DNA from: Comamonadaceae bacterium | Lineage (GTDB): Bacteria; Pseudomonadota; Gammaproteobacteria; Burkholderiales; Burkholderiaceae_C | Direction: 5' to 3' | NCBI GenBank assembly: GCA_947455145.1 | Contig: CANGME010000013.1 | Coordinates: 50,651 to 114,650 of the forward strand | DNA length: 64,000 bases | In this document: one piece after another, positions 9,648 through 19,102 of the stretch | Layout of the letters: each line of letters begins with the position of its first letter | Position numbering within the stretch: the stretch's first letter is position 1 | Notes under the pieces: generated by a model | What the model saw: the letters and a program-made list of their open reading frames with translations, nothing else | Told to the model about the DNA's origin: nothing | The model's database searches: none | Position numbers and translations under genes: made by a program

Positions 9648-12600
9648 ATGGACCTGCCTAAACTCCAAATCAGCAAACGCTTCACCCTACCCCGCCCGGT
9701 GGGATCGGCCGATGCGATGCTGCTCAGCGCTTTGGGCCAGCGCGAGAAGACCTCTGGCAAACTCATGGCCATCGTCACGGCAGACGCTACTGACGCGCAG
9801 CGGCTGATGGAAGAATTCGCCTTCTTTGCACCTGACCTGCGCTGCGCCCTCTTCCCCGACTGGGAGACGCTGCCCTACGACACCTTCTCACCGCACCAAG
9901 ACCTCATCAGCGAGCGCCTGGCCACCCTGTGGCGACTGCACCAGCACAGCCAGCTCAAAACGCACAGCGATGAGTCGACTGACGTGGTCATCATCCCGGC
10001 CACCACGGCCCTGTACCGGCTGGCCCCCCCCGGCTTTCTGGCGGCCCATACTTTTGCATTCAAGGTCAAGCAGCGCCTCAACGAAGCCGAGTTTCGAGCC
10101 CAACTAACTCTCGCGGGCTACAACCACGTCACCCAGGTCGTGAGCCCCGGCGAATACGCCGTGCGCGGTGGCCTGATTGACCTGTTTCCCATGGGATCGC
10201 CCGTGCCGCTGCGAGTGGACCTGTTTGACGATGAGATCGACTCGATCCGCACTTTCGACCCCGACAGCCAGCGCAGCCTGTATCCGGTGCCCGAAGTGCG
10301 ATTACTGCCGGGGCGTGAGTTCCCGATGGACGATGACGCCCGCAAGCTGTTTCGCCGCCGCTGGCGCGAGCTACTGGAGGGCGACCCGACCAAGAGCCGC
10401 ATCTACAAAGACATTGGCAACGGCGTGGCCACGGCGGGCATTGAGTACTACTTGCCGCTGTTTTTTGAAGAAACTGCCACTGTGTTTGACTACCTGGGGT
10501 CCGACGCCACCGTGGTCTTGCATGGCGACCTGGAGCCCGCCTTTCAACATTTTTGGAATGACACCAAAGAGCGCTACCGCCTGGGCCAAGGCGAGCCTGA
10601 TCGCCCGGTTCTGCCGCCTGAAACTTTGTTTCTGGGGATTGATCAGTTTTATGCCCGCGCCAATGACTATGCCCAGTTGGCGATTCGTCCAACGCCCGAT
10701 CGCCTTAAGTCCCAACCCGTTCGCCCTGAGCTTGTCGAAGGGCTGCCTGAGGCTTCGACAAGCTCAGCCCGAACGGAGGTAGATGCATCTCATTACGCCG
10801 AATTCGACACTCTGCCCGAGCTCACCGTTGTGCGCGGTGCAGACGACCCCCTGGCCCGCCTCAAGCAACACATCCGCAACACGCAACACCGCGTACTCTT
10901 GCTGGTCGAAAGCGATGGCCGCCGCGAGAGCCTGCTGGACTTCTTACGCGCCAGCAACGTGTCGCCACCCGCCTTTGAGTCTTTGCTGGAATTCCAAACC
11001 AGCAGCGAAAAAATCGGCATCGCCACCGCCGGACTCAGCACGGGTTTTGTCTGGACGGAAGAAGGCATTGACTTCGTCACCGAGACCGAGCTGTTTGCCG
11101 CTGGCCCCACCACGCGGCGACGCAAGAAGCAGGAGCAGGTTAGCGATGTGGAATCGCTCATCAAAGACCTGAGCGAGCTCAACGTGGGTGACCCGGTGGT
11201 GCATTCGGCGCACGGCATTGGCCGCTACCGGGGCTTGATCAACATGGACATGGGCGAAAAAAACCCCGACGACACGCCCGCATTGCAAGAGTTTTTGCAC
11301 CTGGAATACGCCGACCAAGCCACGCTGTACGTGCCGGTGAGCCAGTTGCAGCAAATCAGCCGCTACACCGGGGTCAGCGCCGATGAAGCGCCGCTGCACC
11401 GACTGGGCTCAGGCCAGTGGGAAAAGGCCAAGCGCCGTGCGGCAGAGCAAATTCGCGACTCAGCGGCTGAGCTGCTCAACATCTACGCCCGCCGGGCGCT
11501 GCGCGAAGGCCATGCCTTTCGCTACTCGGCCAAGGACTACGAGGTGTTTGCCAACGACTTCGGCTTTGAAGAAACCCCCGACCAGCGCGCCGCCATCCAC
11601 TGCGTGATTCAGGACATGATCTCGCCGCGCCCCATGGACCGCCTGGTCTGCGGCGACGTGGGCTTTGGTAAAACCGAAGTAGCCCTGCGCGCCGCCTTTA
11701 TCGCCATCACGGGTGGCAAGCAAGTGGCCTTGCTGGCCCCCACCACGCTCTTGGCCGAGCAGCATTACCAGACGCTGGTGGACCGATTTTCCAAATGGCC
11801 GGTCAAGGTGGCGGAAGTATCGCGCTTTCGCTCCGGCAAAGAAGTCACAGCCTCGCTCAAAGGCCTGGCCGACGGCACGGTGGACATCGTGGTGGGCACG
11901 CACAAGCTGCTGAGTGAATCCACCAAGTTCAAAAACCTGGGCCTGCTCATCATCGACGAAGAGCACCGCTTTGGCGTGCGCCACAAAGAGCAGATGAAAG
12001 CCCTGCGCGCCGAGGTGGACGTGCTGACGCTGACCGCCACACCCATCCCCCGCACGCTGGGCATGGCGCTGGAGGGTCTGCGCGATTTGAGTGTGATTGC
12101 CACCGCGCCGCAGCGCCGCCTCGCCATCAAAACCTTTGTGCGCAACGAAGGTCAGGGCGTGATCCGCGAAGCGGTGCTGCGCGAGTTGAAGCGCGGCGGG
12201 CAGGTGTACTTCTTGCACAACGAGGTGGACACGATTGAGAACCGCCGCCAGCAGCTCGAAGCATTTTTGCCCGAAGCCCGCATTGCCGTGGCGCATGGCC
12301 AGATGCCCGAGCGCCAGCTGGAAAGCGTGATGCGCGACTTTGTGGCCCAGCGCTACAACCTGCTGCTGTGCTCCACCATCATCGAGACCGGCATCGACGT
12401 GCCCACCGCCAACACCATCGTGATTGCCCGCGCAGACCGCTTTGGCCTGGCGCAGTTGCACCAGTTGCGTGGACGCGTAGGCCGCAGCCACCACCAAGCC
12501 TATGCCTACCTGATGGTGCCCGACACCGAGAGCCTGACCAAGCAGGCTGCGCAGCGCCTGGACGCCATCCAGCAGATGGAAGAACTGGGCAGCGGCTTTT

Positions 12601-13229
12601 ACCTCGCCATGCACGACCTGGAGATTCGCGGTGCGGGCGAAGTGTTGGGCGAAAACCAGAGCGGCAACATGCTGGAGGTGGGTTTTCAGCTCTACAACGA
12701 GATGCTGTCCGAGGCTGTGCGCTGCCTCAAAGAAGGCAAGGAGCCGGACTTGCTCAGCCCGCTCAACGTCACCACCGACATCAACCTGCACGCCCCGGCG
12801 CTGCTGCCCAACGACTACTGTGGCGATGTCCACATGCGCCTGAGCTTTTACAAGAAACTGGCCACTGCCAAAAACGCCGATCAGGTGGACGCCCTGCTGG
12901 AAGAAATCGTGGACCGCTTCGGCAAGCTCCCACCGCAAGCGCAAACCCTGATCGACGTGCACCGCCTGCGCGTCATCGCCAAACCCTACGGCGTCGTCAA
13001 GGTCGATGCCGCACCGCACCTGATCACAATCACATTCAAAAAGGACGCTCCCATTGACGGCATGCGCGTAATTGAGTTGATCCAGAAAAATCGCCACATC
13101 AAACTGGCTGGCAATGAGAAGCTGCGCATCGAACGCGAACTGCCAGAATCGCGCGCCCGAGCACAAATGGTGCGTGATGTCTTGCGAGCCTTAGGTACAC
13201 CCGTACCATCTAACGCCACAACTGCATAG
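9648..13229 (+). CDS. mfd: Transcription-repair coupling factor Mfd
   Basis: ATP-driven translocase that dislodges RNA polymerase stalled at lesions and recruits UvrA. 1193 residues, about 45 longer than the E. coli protein. Order of domains: UvrB-homologous N-terminus (1 to about 340), a variable linker, RNA polymerase-interacting CarD-like domain starting near residue 513 (VGDPVVHSAHGIGRYRGL), RecG-like helicase with Walker A GDVGFGKTE near 669 and DEEH near 770, then the regulatory C-terminal domain. Around residues 357-376 the reading frame runs through a palindromic repeat, listed separately, which accounts for part of the extra length. Frame and motifs are intact on both sides. Confidence 0.97.
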   Translation: MDLPKLQISKRFTLPRPVGSADAMLLSALGQREKTSGKLMAIVTADATDAQRLMEEFAFFAPDLRCALFPDWETLPYDTFSPHQDLISERLATLWRLHQHSQLKTHSDESTDVVIIPATTALYRLAPPGFLAAHTFAFKVKQRLNEAEFRAQLTLAGYNHVTQVVSPGEYAVRGGLIDLFPMGSPVPLRVDLFDDEIDSIRTFDPDSQRSLYPVPEVRLLPGREFPMDDDARKLFRRRWRELLEGDPTKSRIYKDIGNGVATAGIEYYLPLFFEETATVFDYLGSDATVVLHGDLEPAFQHFWNDTKERYRLGQGEPDRPVLPPETLFLGIDQFYARANDYAQLAIRPTPDRLKSQPVRPELVEGLPEASTSSARTEVDASHYAEFDTLPELTVVRGADDPLARLKQHIRNTQHRVLLLVESDGRRESLLDFLRASNVSPPAFESLLEFQTSSEKIGIATAGLSTGFVWTEEGIDFVTETELFAAGPTTRRRKKQEQVSDVESLIKDLSELNVGDPVVHSAHGIGRYRGLINMDMGEKNPDDTPALQEFLHLEYADQATLYVPVSQLQQISRYTGVSADEAPLHRLGSGQWEKAKRRAAEQIRDSAAELLNIYARRALREGHAFRYSAKDYEVFANDFGFEETPDQRAAIHCVIQDMISPRPMDRLVCGDVGFGKTEVALRAAFIAITGGKQVALLAPTTLLAEQHYQTLVDRFSKWPVKVAEVSRFRSGKEVTASLKGLADGTVDIVVGTHKLLSESTKFKNLGLLIIDEEHRFGVRHKEQMKALRAEVDVLTLTATPIPRTLGMALEGLRDLSVIATAPQRRLAIKTFVRNEGQGVIREAVLRELKRGGQVYFLHNEVDTIENRRQQLEAFLPEARIAVAHGQMPERQLESVMRDFVAQRYNLLLCSTIIETGIDVPTANTIVIARADRFGLAQLHQLRGRVGRSHHQAYAYLMVPDTESLTKQAAQRLDAIQQMEELGSGFYLAMHDLEIRGAGEVLGENQSGNMLEVGFQLYNEMLSEAVRCLKEGKEPDLLSPLNVTTDINLHAPALLPNDYCGDVHMRLSFYKKLATAKNADQVDALLEEIVDRFGKLPPQAQTLIDVHRLRVIAKPYGVVKVDAAPHLITITFKKDAPIDGMRVIELIQKNRHIKLAGNEKLRIERELPESRARAQMVRDVLRALGTPVPSNATTA
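10717..10776. repeat. Palindromic repeat inserted in frame in mfd
   Basis: Arms 10717-10740 and 10753-10776 are inverted copies with two mismatches in 24, separated by 12 bases. The conserved half is GAGCTTGTCGAAG. This matches the well-known dispersed palindrome of many proteobacterial genomes that is normally intergenic. Here it is read as about 20 amino acids in the Mfd linker. I saw no second copy in this window by eye. Confidence 0.85.
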
Positions 13230-13352
13230 TCTTGTGAAAACTGATCTCGAACCACGAATATCAAATGGTCATAGGTTTTTCGCAGATCCATTTCCGTGCA
13301 AAGCTGGTACCGGGGGTGAAATTATGGAAAAAATTGCCACATGCGGAAATTT

Positions 13353-13805
13353 TTAACTGTTAATTTTTTTCTTTACCCAGCGAATCAATCGGTTTAGAAA
13401 AGGCAACTTCTCGTACAGTTCTTCGGCAGCGTCCCAGTAATCGCGGTGAAAATGAATACGTCCTTCAGGGTTAAATTGGAGGTGCGACGCACCGCGCACC
13501 GTTTGATTGATCTGAGGGTTATAGCGTCGAAATCTAAAGCGAAACTCCCAGGTCAAAAAGCATTGATCACCCTCCACCACGCGGGCTGTCACGACGAAAT
13601 GAGGGGCGTCCAGAGCCACATACATGTGTCGAAAAATGCGCTGGATTTCAGCCATGCCGTGCACTTCGTTAAACGGGTCTTTGAAGTAAGCCTCTGGGGT
13701 GTAGAGCGCGGCCAGCTGCTCTACCGACTGGGGCGTCAGCGTTTCGAAAAAAATCACAGCTTGCTCCACAGCAGCGCGCTGAGCGGGAGAGGTCTCATGG
13801 GACAT
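13353..13805 (-). CDS. NTF2-like/SnoaL-like protein
   Basis: 150-residue cone-shaped NTF2-superfamily protein, recognisable by the pattern YTPEAYFKDPFNEVHG near residues 35-50 and the later aromatic-rich strands (TWEFRFRFRR). Members bind small hydrophobic ligands or act as isomerases and cyclases; specific function unknown. It closes the eight-gene minus-strand lipid operon, 27 bases after the SDR gene. Its placement beside fatty-acid-modifying genes is typical of light- and singlet-oxygen-responsive clusters in proteobacteria. Confidence 0.75.
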   Translation of the reverse strand: MSHETSPAQRAAVEQAVIFFETLTPQSVEQLAALYTPEAYFKDPFNEVHGMAEIQRIFRHMYVALDAPHFVVTARVVEGDQCFLTWEFRFRFRRYNPQINQTVRGASHLQFNPEGRIHFHRDYWDAAEELYEKLPFLNRLIRWVKKKINS

Positions 13806-13832
13806 GTGGATTCACTTTCTCGGTGAGATTGA

Positions 13833-14645
13833 CTAAAGCCCGGTGAGGCGCCGCACCACGGGGAAATACAGGCGATAGGGCAGCAAGCGCAGCAACTTCA
13901 TCCACCGGGTGAAGCGCTTAGGGAAATGGATTTCAAACTCGCCACGCTCCCAGCCGCGAATAATCTCTAGCGCGGCCTGCTCTGCGCTGATCAAGCCCGG
14001 CATCTTGAACTGGTTGTTAGCCGTGAGCGGTGTTTGCACAAAGCCGGGGTTAATCAGACTCACACCGATGCCGCTGCTGTGCAAATCAAGGTACAAAGTC
14101 TCAGCCAAATTGATGAGCGCGGCCTTGGTGGGCCCATAGGCCAGGCTCTTGGGCAGGCCGCGAAACCCTGCCACGCTGGAGACTAGGCTGATATGGCCTG
14201 CGGCAAGGGCCTGCGCACTGGGCGGCATAGCAGCCAGAGACTTAGCGCGCTCCAAAAAATGGGGCAGCACAGCGGCCAGCACCATGAGCGCGCCGCTGTA
14301 ATTGACCTGCTCATGGCGCAGCATTTCGTTCAGATCAAACTCTGTCGCACGCAATTCTTGGTATCGGCCTGCGCAGTAAACCACGTGATCCAAGGGACCA
14401 TTTTCTAAAATGATTTCTACCGTATGCGCCACGGCCTCGCGGTCGGTCGAGTCCAGCGCCAGCGCAATGGCACCGGGGTGCTCGCGCACGAAGTTGATCA
14501 AGGCATCTGACTGGCGCGCCGACACGATCACGCGTGCACCGCGCGCATGCAAGGCAGAAGCCGTGGCGCGCCCAATGCCGGTGGATGCGCCCACCAGCCA
14601 GACCGTCTTACCCTGCCAATCACGCACTTTGAGGTTGAAGGCCAT
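13833..14645 (-). CDS. Short-chain dehydrogenase/reductase
   Basis: Classical SDR of 270 residues. The NAD(P)-binding GASTGIGRA is near residue 19, the structural YCAG motif near 89, the catalytic Ser in SLVSSVAG near 153, and the YxxxK pair in YGPTK near 168. The extended, basic C-terminus (RFTRWMKLLRLLPYRLYFPVV) could bind membrane lipid. Second to last gene of the lipid operon; its start is 2 bases past the stop of the lipoprotein gene. Likely reduces or oxidises a lipid keto/hydroxy group, by inference from context. Confidence 0.88.
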   Translation of the reverse strand: MAFNLKVRDWQGKTVWLVGASTGIGRATASALHARGARVIVSARQSDALINFVREHPGAIALALDSTDREAVAHTVEIILENGPLDHVVYCAGRYQELRATEFDLNEMLRHEQVNYSGALMVLAAVLPHFLERAKSLAAMPPSAQALAAGHISLVSSVAGFRGLPKSLAYGPTKAALINLAETLYLDLHSSGIGVSLINPGFVQTPLTANNQFKMPGLISAEQAALEIIRGWERGEFEIHFPKRFTRWMKLLRLLPYRLYFPVVRRLTGL

Positions 14646-14647
14646 GT

Positions 14648-15178
14648 TTATCTTTTCATGAACGAGAGGGTCACTTCGCCCAAGCCTACGCCAAACTTGC
14701 TCATGCTGGCTTTGTTGAGCATCACGCGCTCGTTCATCAGGTACATCCAGTCGTCGAATTGCACCTCGATCACGCGGCCATCCACCGGCAAGGCCAGGGT
14801 GTAATTCCAGTGAAAGGCGTTGCCGCTGGCCTGCCCGGTTGCCACGCCCACCACATCGTCAGCGCGCCCGGTGTAGTGGCCCTCCCCCGTGCGCGTGAGG
14901 CGCCAGACACGGCGCTGCTTCGTGCCGTCTGAGTAGCTGAAGGCTTCGTCCAGCACGCCTTCATCGCCTTGCCAACTGCACTGCATGACCACCGTGAATC
15001 GCTTGACGACCTTGCCCGAGCGGTCGGTGAAGACGCCGTACGCATCAAGCGTGCCGTTGAAGTACTGGCGCAAATCGAGCAGCGGTTTTTCAGCCATGTA
15101 GTCCGTGATCTGCGGTGAGCTGCACGCGCTGAGCAGACTTGCGGCACTCAAGCCCAAAAGTAGTTGGCGACGTTTCAT
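14648..15178 (-). CDS. DUF3833 lipoprotein
   Basis: 176-residue lipoprotein. The start at ATG 15178 gives a twin-Arg-containing signal (MKRRQLLLG) ending in the lipobox LLSAC; upstream in-frame codons lack a signal. The mature part has the DUF3833 pattern (DLRQYFNGTLDAYG, QCSWQGDEGVLDE, DDWMYLMNERVMLN). Function unknown; the family is regularly found beside cfa, DUF1365 and chalcone-isomerase genes. ATGA overlap with the preceding carrier gene. Confidence 0.85.
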   Translation of the reverse strand: MKRRQLLLGLSAASLLSACSSPQITDYMAEKPLLDLRQYFNGTLDAYGVFTDRSGKVVKRFTVVMQCSWQGDEGVLDEAFSYSDGTKQRRVWRLTRTGEGHYTGRADDVVGVATGQASGNAFHWNYTLALPVDGRVIEVQFDDWMYLMNERVMLNKASMSKFGVGLGEVTLSFMKR

Positions 15179-16446
15179 GAAATCTCCTTGGCGTGTTGGG
15201 GGCGAATAATGAGTTGGTACAGGGCGGCAGCCGCCATTAGCTTGAGCGCGCAGGGCAAGAGGCTGTAGGCCACGACCAGCGCACGCATAGCGTCGGGGTC
15301 GCGTGCGCCGGGCGAGTAACCGAAATAGGCCAACAAGGGCAAGGCAAGGCCAGCAGCGAGTGCCAGGTTGAGCTTGGTCGCCATGTTCCACCAGCCAAAG
15401 TAAAGCCCTTGGGCGGGCCTGCGGTGACCCGCGTCGGCAATGACGCCGGCCAACATCGCGCTCGGCAAAGCCAAATCGGTGCCCAGTGCCACGCCTGAGA
15501 GCGCGCAGACGGCGATGAAGGCAGCCTCATCACCGGCGCCCAACATGGCAGCCCAGACAAAGACAACGATGGCCAGCAGCATGCCCATGCCCCAGGTGCG
15601 CGCCAGACCAATGCGCGCCACCAGCTTGAGCCACAGCGGTATCGATAAAGCGGCGCAAACAAAGTAGCTGCCTAAAACCACGGGCTCCACGCTGCGAGGA
15701 GCCTGCAAGCGGTCTTGCACATAGAACAACACCAAGGTTGCAGGCACTGCGCTGGCAATGCCATTGAGCATGAAGACGCCTAACAGTCGTCGAAATGGGC
15801 TGTGGCGAAGTGGTGCCCACAAGTCATGTTTTTCGCCAGCGGGTTCATCGTCTTTCTGACCAAGCTGCGGCACTGGCGCACGGCACCACGCCAGCCATCC
15901 CAGGAGCAAGGCCACGCCAAACACCGCCACGCTGGCGCTCAGGCCCATAGCCACTGGTACAACGGCGGCCAGTACCACGCCCACCAGACCCAGGCCTTCT
16001 CGCCAAGCGAACACGTGGCTGCGCAGGGCGGGTGTGTGGCCCAGCATCGCACCCCAGGCCTGATGGGTGATGCTCAACACACTGTAGGCCGTGTAAGTCA
16101 CCAGCAGCAGTGCGGTGGCCCACACCAAGAGCGCAAGGCCACTGCGCACGGGTGGAAAAAACAGCAACGAGAAAGCCATCAAGAGCACCACGCTTGCCAC
16201 TGCCCCCACCCATAGAACGGCCCGTCGGGAGCGTGCAAAAAGGTGGTCACTCAGGCGGCCGAGTAGCGGGTCGATTACCGCATCAAACAAGCGCGCACCC
16301 AGCAGCACGGCCCCCAGCAATGCCAGTGGCACGCCGAACTCGCGGGCGTAGTGGTTGGGCAGCATCACGTACAGCGGTAGCGCCACAAAAGCCAGCGGCA
16401 AGCCCATCAAGCCGTACTTGAAGCCTTCAACCACAGACAAGTTCAT
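15175..16446 (-). CDS. MFS transporter, GPH/MelB-like
   Basis: 423 residues with about 12 hydrophobic helices. The loop GRLSDHLFARSRRA after helix 2 (residues about 62-76) is the sodium/sugar-symporter (GPH) version of the MFS motif. Within lipid clusters of this type such carriers are constant members, but the substrate is not known; a lipid or lipid precursor is an inference. Overlaps both neighbours by ATGA. Confidence 0.85.
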   Translation of the reverse strand: MNLSVVEGFKYGLMGLPLAFVALPLYVMLPNHYAREFGVPLALLGAVLLGARLFDAVIDPLLGRLSDHLFARSRRAVLWVGAVASVVLLMAFSLLFFPPVRSGLALLVWATALLLVTYTAYSVLSITHQAWGAMLGHTPALRSHVFAWREGLGLVGVVLAAVVPVAMGLSASVAVFGVALLLGWLAWCRAPVPQLGQKDDEPAGEKHDLWAPLRHSPFRRLLGVFMLNGIASAVPATLVLFYVQDRLQAPRSVEPVVLGSYFVCAALSIPLWLKLVARIGLARTWGMGMLLAIVVFVWAAMLGAGDEAAFIAVCALSGVALGTDLALPSAMLAGVIADAGHRRPAQGLYFGWWNMATKLNLALAAGLALPLLAYFGYSPGARDPDAMRALVVAYSLLPCALKLMAAAALYQLIIRPQHAKEIS

Positions 16447-17012
16447 GGTGCGGCCTGACCCAATAGCGTTTGGCGCAACTGGGGTTCAGAGGTTTTGGGT
16501 GACAGCCAGATGCCAAAGAAGAGGCGTGCCAACTCCACATCGCGCGCCTCGCCGGTTGGTTTTCCATTGACAAAAAAACTCGCCCCCACACCGGGCCGAT
16601 TCACCCCGGTGATGCGGTCGCCTTTTTGCACATCTGGGATGAGGGCGCGCAACTGCGTGAACCACTGATCTGCCTGGCTTGCAGAGAATCTGCCTACACG
16701 GCCCATCTCTTGAATGGAGCGCTTGGCAATATCTTCGCTAGAAAAATTGCGCAGGTATTCAAGCTCTAGCGCAAAGGCGTGCTGACTGTAGTCTTGGGCA
16801 CTAAAACCAACCGCCGTCCACAAGTTCGCTTGGTAAATCTCAAAGCCCCAAATGCTCAGCCGTGCACTGCCGGTGTGCTTGGCATCCGCCAGCACAGCAC
16901 GAACCTCAGAGCGCAGTGGTGCGTCTGCCATGGCCGAGGCCGGCAGAATGAGCAGGCAGAGCACGAACCCCAAAGTACGCACTGCTGGGCCGTAGACATG
17001 GGTCATGGTCAT
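16443..17012 (-). CDS. Chalcone isomerase-like periplasmic protein
   Basis: 189 residues with a signal peptide ending near AMADAP. The remainder follows the bacterial chalcone-isomerase-like fold (WGFEIYQANLW, ELEYLRNFSSEDIAKRS, DRITGVNRPGVGASFFVNGK). Bacterial members generally lack flavonoid pathways and may bind fatty acids; role here inferred from the lipid operon. ATG at 17012 overlaps the cfa stop as TGATG, with a GTG one codon earlier as alternative. Confidence 0.8.
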   Translation of the reverse strand: MTMTHVYGPAVRTLGFVLCLLILPASAMADAPLRSEVRAVLADAKHTGSARLSIWGFEIYQANLWTAVGFSAQDYSQHAFALELEYLRNFSSEDIAKRSIQEMGRVGRFSASQADQWFTQLRALIPDVQKGDRITGVNRPGVGASFFVNGKPTGEARDVELARLFFGIWLSPKTSEPQLRQTLLGQAAP

Positions 17013-18247
17013 CACGCGATCGGCTTGCGCAACGTGTACTGCACCAAGTCGATATTGGCCATGTCAAACGCCGCTTCGCAGTAGGCCAGGTAGAACTCCC
17101 AAATGCGGATGAAGCGTTCATCAAACCCCAGGGCCAACACCTGCTGGCGCTGTGCCAAAAATTGCCCACGCCAGCGGCGCAGGGTCTCGGCATAGTCGGG
17201 GCCAAACGCCAATTCATCCACCACCACTAGCCCAGCCGCGCGGGCGGCTTGGCGCACAGCACTAGGGCAAGGCAGGCAACCACCGGGAAAGATGTACTGC
17301 TGGATGAAGTCGGTGGACGCGATGTAGCGCTCAAACAAAGCGTCGTCGATCACGATGCTCTGCACACAGGCCCGCCCTCCGGGTTTGAGCAGGCGCGCAA
17401 TGCGCTCGAAGTAGGTGTCCCAATACTCGCGGCCTACGGCTTCGATCATCTCGACAGAGCAGATGGCGTCATAGGGGCCATCGTCAATGTCGCGGTAATC
17501 TTGCAAACGCAAATCGGTTTGTTGCTGCACACCCAGGCGGGCCATGCGCGCTTGCGCATGGGCGAGCTGCTCGGTGGACAAGGTAACACCCACCACGCTC
17601 GCGCCAAATTCAGTGCTGCCCATCTCGGCCAAAGCGCCCCAGCCGCAGCCAATCTCCAGCACACGGTCACCGGGCTGCACACCGCTCATGAGCAGCACAC
17701 GCCGCACTTTGGCGCTTTGGGCGTCGCTCAGAGGGCGGGCAAGATCACCCTCAAACCAGGCGGACGAGTAGTTCATCGTCTCGTCCAGCCAGAGTTGGTA
17801 AAACGCATTGCCCAGGTCGTAGTGGGCGTGGATGTTTTTCTGGCTGTTGGCGCGGGTATTGCGGTTGAGCAGGTGCTTGACGCGGTACAGCAAGCGCCCA
17901 AGCCAGCTGCCGTAAATAGCGTCTTCAACCTGCTGGCGGTTGCGGATGAAGAGCTTGAGCAAATCGGTCAGGTTCGGCGTGCTCCAGTCCCCAGCAATGT
18001 AGCCCTCGGCAAAACCGATGTCGCCCGACTTAAGTGTGGCGCCGCAGACGCGCCAGTTCTTCAAGTGCAGCGTGGCTGAGGGGGTCTGGCCATTGTTGAC
18101 TTGGCCGAAATGGCGAACCGATCCATCGGGAAATTCCAACGTGAGCGAGCCGTGTTGCAACCGCTCCAAAAGTTTAATAATGGTTCGCGCCGCTGCGGGG
18201 GTGTCATGCGGCAGAGTGAAGGCCGTGGGTGAGGTGGTGGTGTTCAT
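17012..18247 (-). CDS. Cyclopropane-fatty-acid-synthase-family methyltransferase
   Basis: SAM-dependent methyltransferase of 411 residues that methylenates or methylates double bonds in phospholipid acyl chains. SAM motif VLEIGCGWGALAE near residues 195-207; YDLGNAFYQLWLDETMNYSSAWF near 145-167 is diagnostic for the Cfa family, and FIQQYIFPGGCLP near 317 is conserved. No signal; acts at the inner face of the membrane. Besides true Cfa enzymes, this branch includes methylases that start methylated and furan fatty acid synthesis in alphaproteobacteria, so the exact product is open. Confidence 0.92.
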   Translation of the reverse strand: MNTTTSPTAFTLPHDTPAAARTIIKLLERLQHGSLTLEFPDGSVRHFGQVNNGQTPSATLHLKNWRVCGATLKSGDIGFAEGYIAGDWSTPNLTDLLKLFIRNRQQVEDAIYGSWLGRLLYRVKHLLNRNTRANSQKNIHAHYDLGNAFYQLWLDETMNYSSAWFEGDLARPLSDAQSAKVRRVLLMSGVQPGDRVLEIGCGWGALAEMGSTEFGASVVGVTLSTEQLAHAQARMARLGVQQQTDLRLQDYRDIDDGPYDAICSVEMIEAVGREYWDTYFERIARLLKPGGRACVQSIVIDDALFERYIASTDFIQQYIFPGGCLPCPSAVRQAARAAGLVVVDELAFGPDYAETLRRWRGQFLAQRQQVLALGFDERFIRIWEFYLAYCEAAFDMANIDLVQYTLRKPIA

Positions 18248-18283
18248 TTTTGGGTGGTTTTTAGAACGGTATTTAGGGCGGGA

Positions 18284-19102
18284 TCAGCGGCTAACGAAAT
18301 CATCTGGCGGCGGTGGCTTGCCTTGGTAGCTGGTGCGTTTGCACCAGAGTTTGGCCGCCTGCCAGTGGATGCGCACGATGACCCCCAGCGTCATGAGGGG
18401 GTAGCGCAACAGCGCGCGCCGTGCCGTTGAAGCACTCAAGGGCACGAGCGTGCCGCTCACACTGGTTTGCAGCAGCGGGCCCAGCGCATCGTCATGGTCA
18501 ATTCGGCACACCGTGCGCTCTGCACCGCCAACACCGCCCTGCTGGGCGCGCATGAAGCGGAAGCGGTAGCGGCCCTCCACTTTGCAAAAAGGCGAGACGT
18601 GGAAGGCTTTGGTGGCGCACAATTCAGCACCCCAAAAAGGTCCGTTTTGCGGTCGATCCAGCAAGTAGCAATGGCGCTCTCCAAAGGTGTTGTTGACCTC
18701 CACCACGATGGCACGCAGGCTATTGTCTTGGGCGTGGCAGTACCAAAAACTCACCGGTTTGAAGGCATAGCCCAGCACACGCGGGTAGCAGTGCAGCCAG
18801 ACCTCACCTGTGGCGTCAGTGATGCCTTCGGTGTGCAGCAGCGCATCCAGCCAGGCCAGTGCCCCGCCGACTTCAGGCGCGCGGCCATCACCATGGTCTT
18901 GGTCATAAAAACTCAGCGCGGCGCGCCGGTTGAGCGCAAGTTCACCGGCTCCATGCCGCCTAATGCTGCGCATGGGCAACATGAAGAAGTAGGTGGGGTA
19001 GGCAAACGCGTGCCGCGTGGGCCGCAGCCGGGTGTGGCGCACCTGGCCAAAACCCAGAAGTGGTGCCGCCAAGGCGGCGCTTGTGGACATGGTGGTACTC
19101 AT
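18284..19102 (-). CDS. DUF1365 protein
   Basis: 272 residues from ATG 19102, which overlaps the upstream stop as ATGA; a TTG two codons earlier is less likely. DUF1365 hallmarks are GQVRHTRLRPTRHAFAYP near the N-terminus, GEVWLHCYPRVLGYAFKPVSFWYCH in the middle, and FHVSPFC. Function not established; it is nearly always next to a cfa homologue and an FAD-dependent amine-oxidase-like protein, as here, and is thought to take part in lipid modification. Confidence 0.9.
   Translation of the reverse strand: MSTTMSTSAALAAPLLGFGQVRHTRLRPTRHAFAYPTYFFMLPMRSIRRHGAGELALNRRAALSFYDQDHGDGRAPEVGGALAWLDALLHTEGITDATGEVWLHCYPRVLGYAFKPVSFWYCHAQDNSLRAIVVEVNNTFGERHCYLLDRPQNGPFWGAELCATKAFHVSPFCKVEGRYRFRFMRAQQGGVGGAERTVCRIDHDDALGPLLQTSVSGTLVPLSASTARRALLRYPLMTLGVIVRIHWQAAKLWCKRTSYQGKPPPPDDFVSR

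Noticed and set aside
11460..13166. Long open frame of 568 codons on the minus strand inside mfd
   Set aside because: Antisense shadow of a GC-rich gene; low-complexity His/Gln/Val-rich composition and no motif.
17249..18079. 276-codon open frame on the plus strand opposite the cfa-like gene
   Set aside because: Mirror of strong coding on the other strand, no ribosome site or family pattern.
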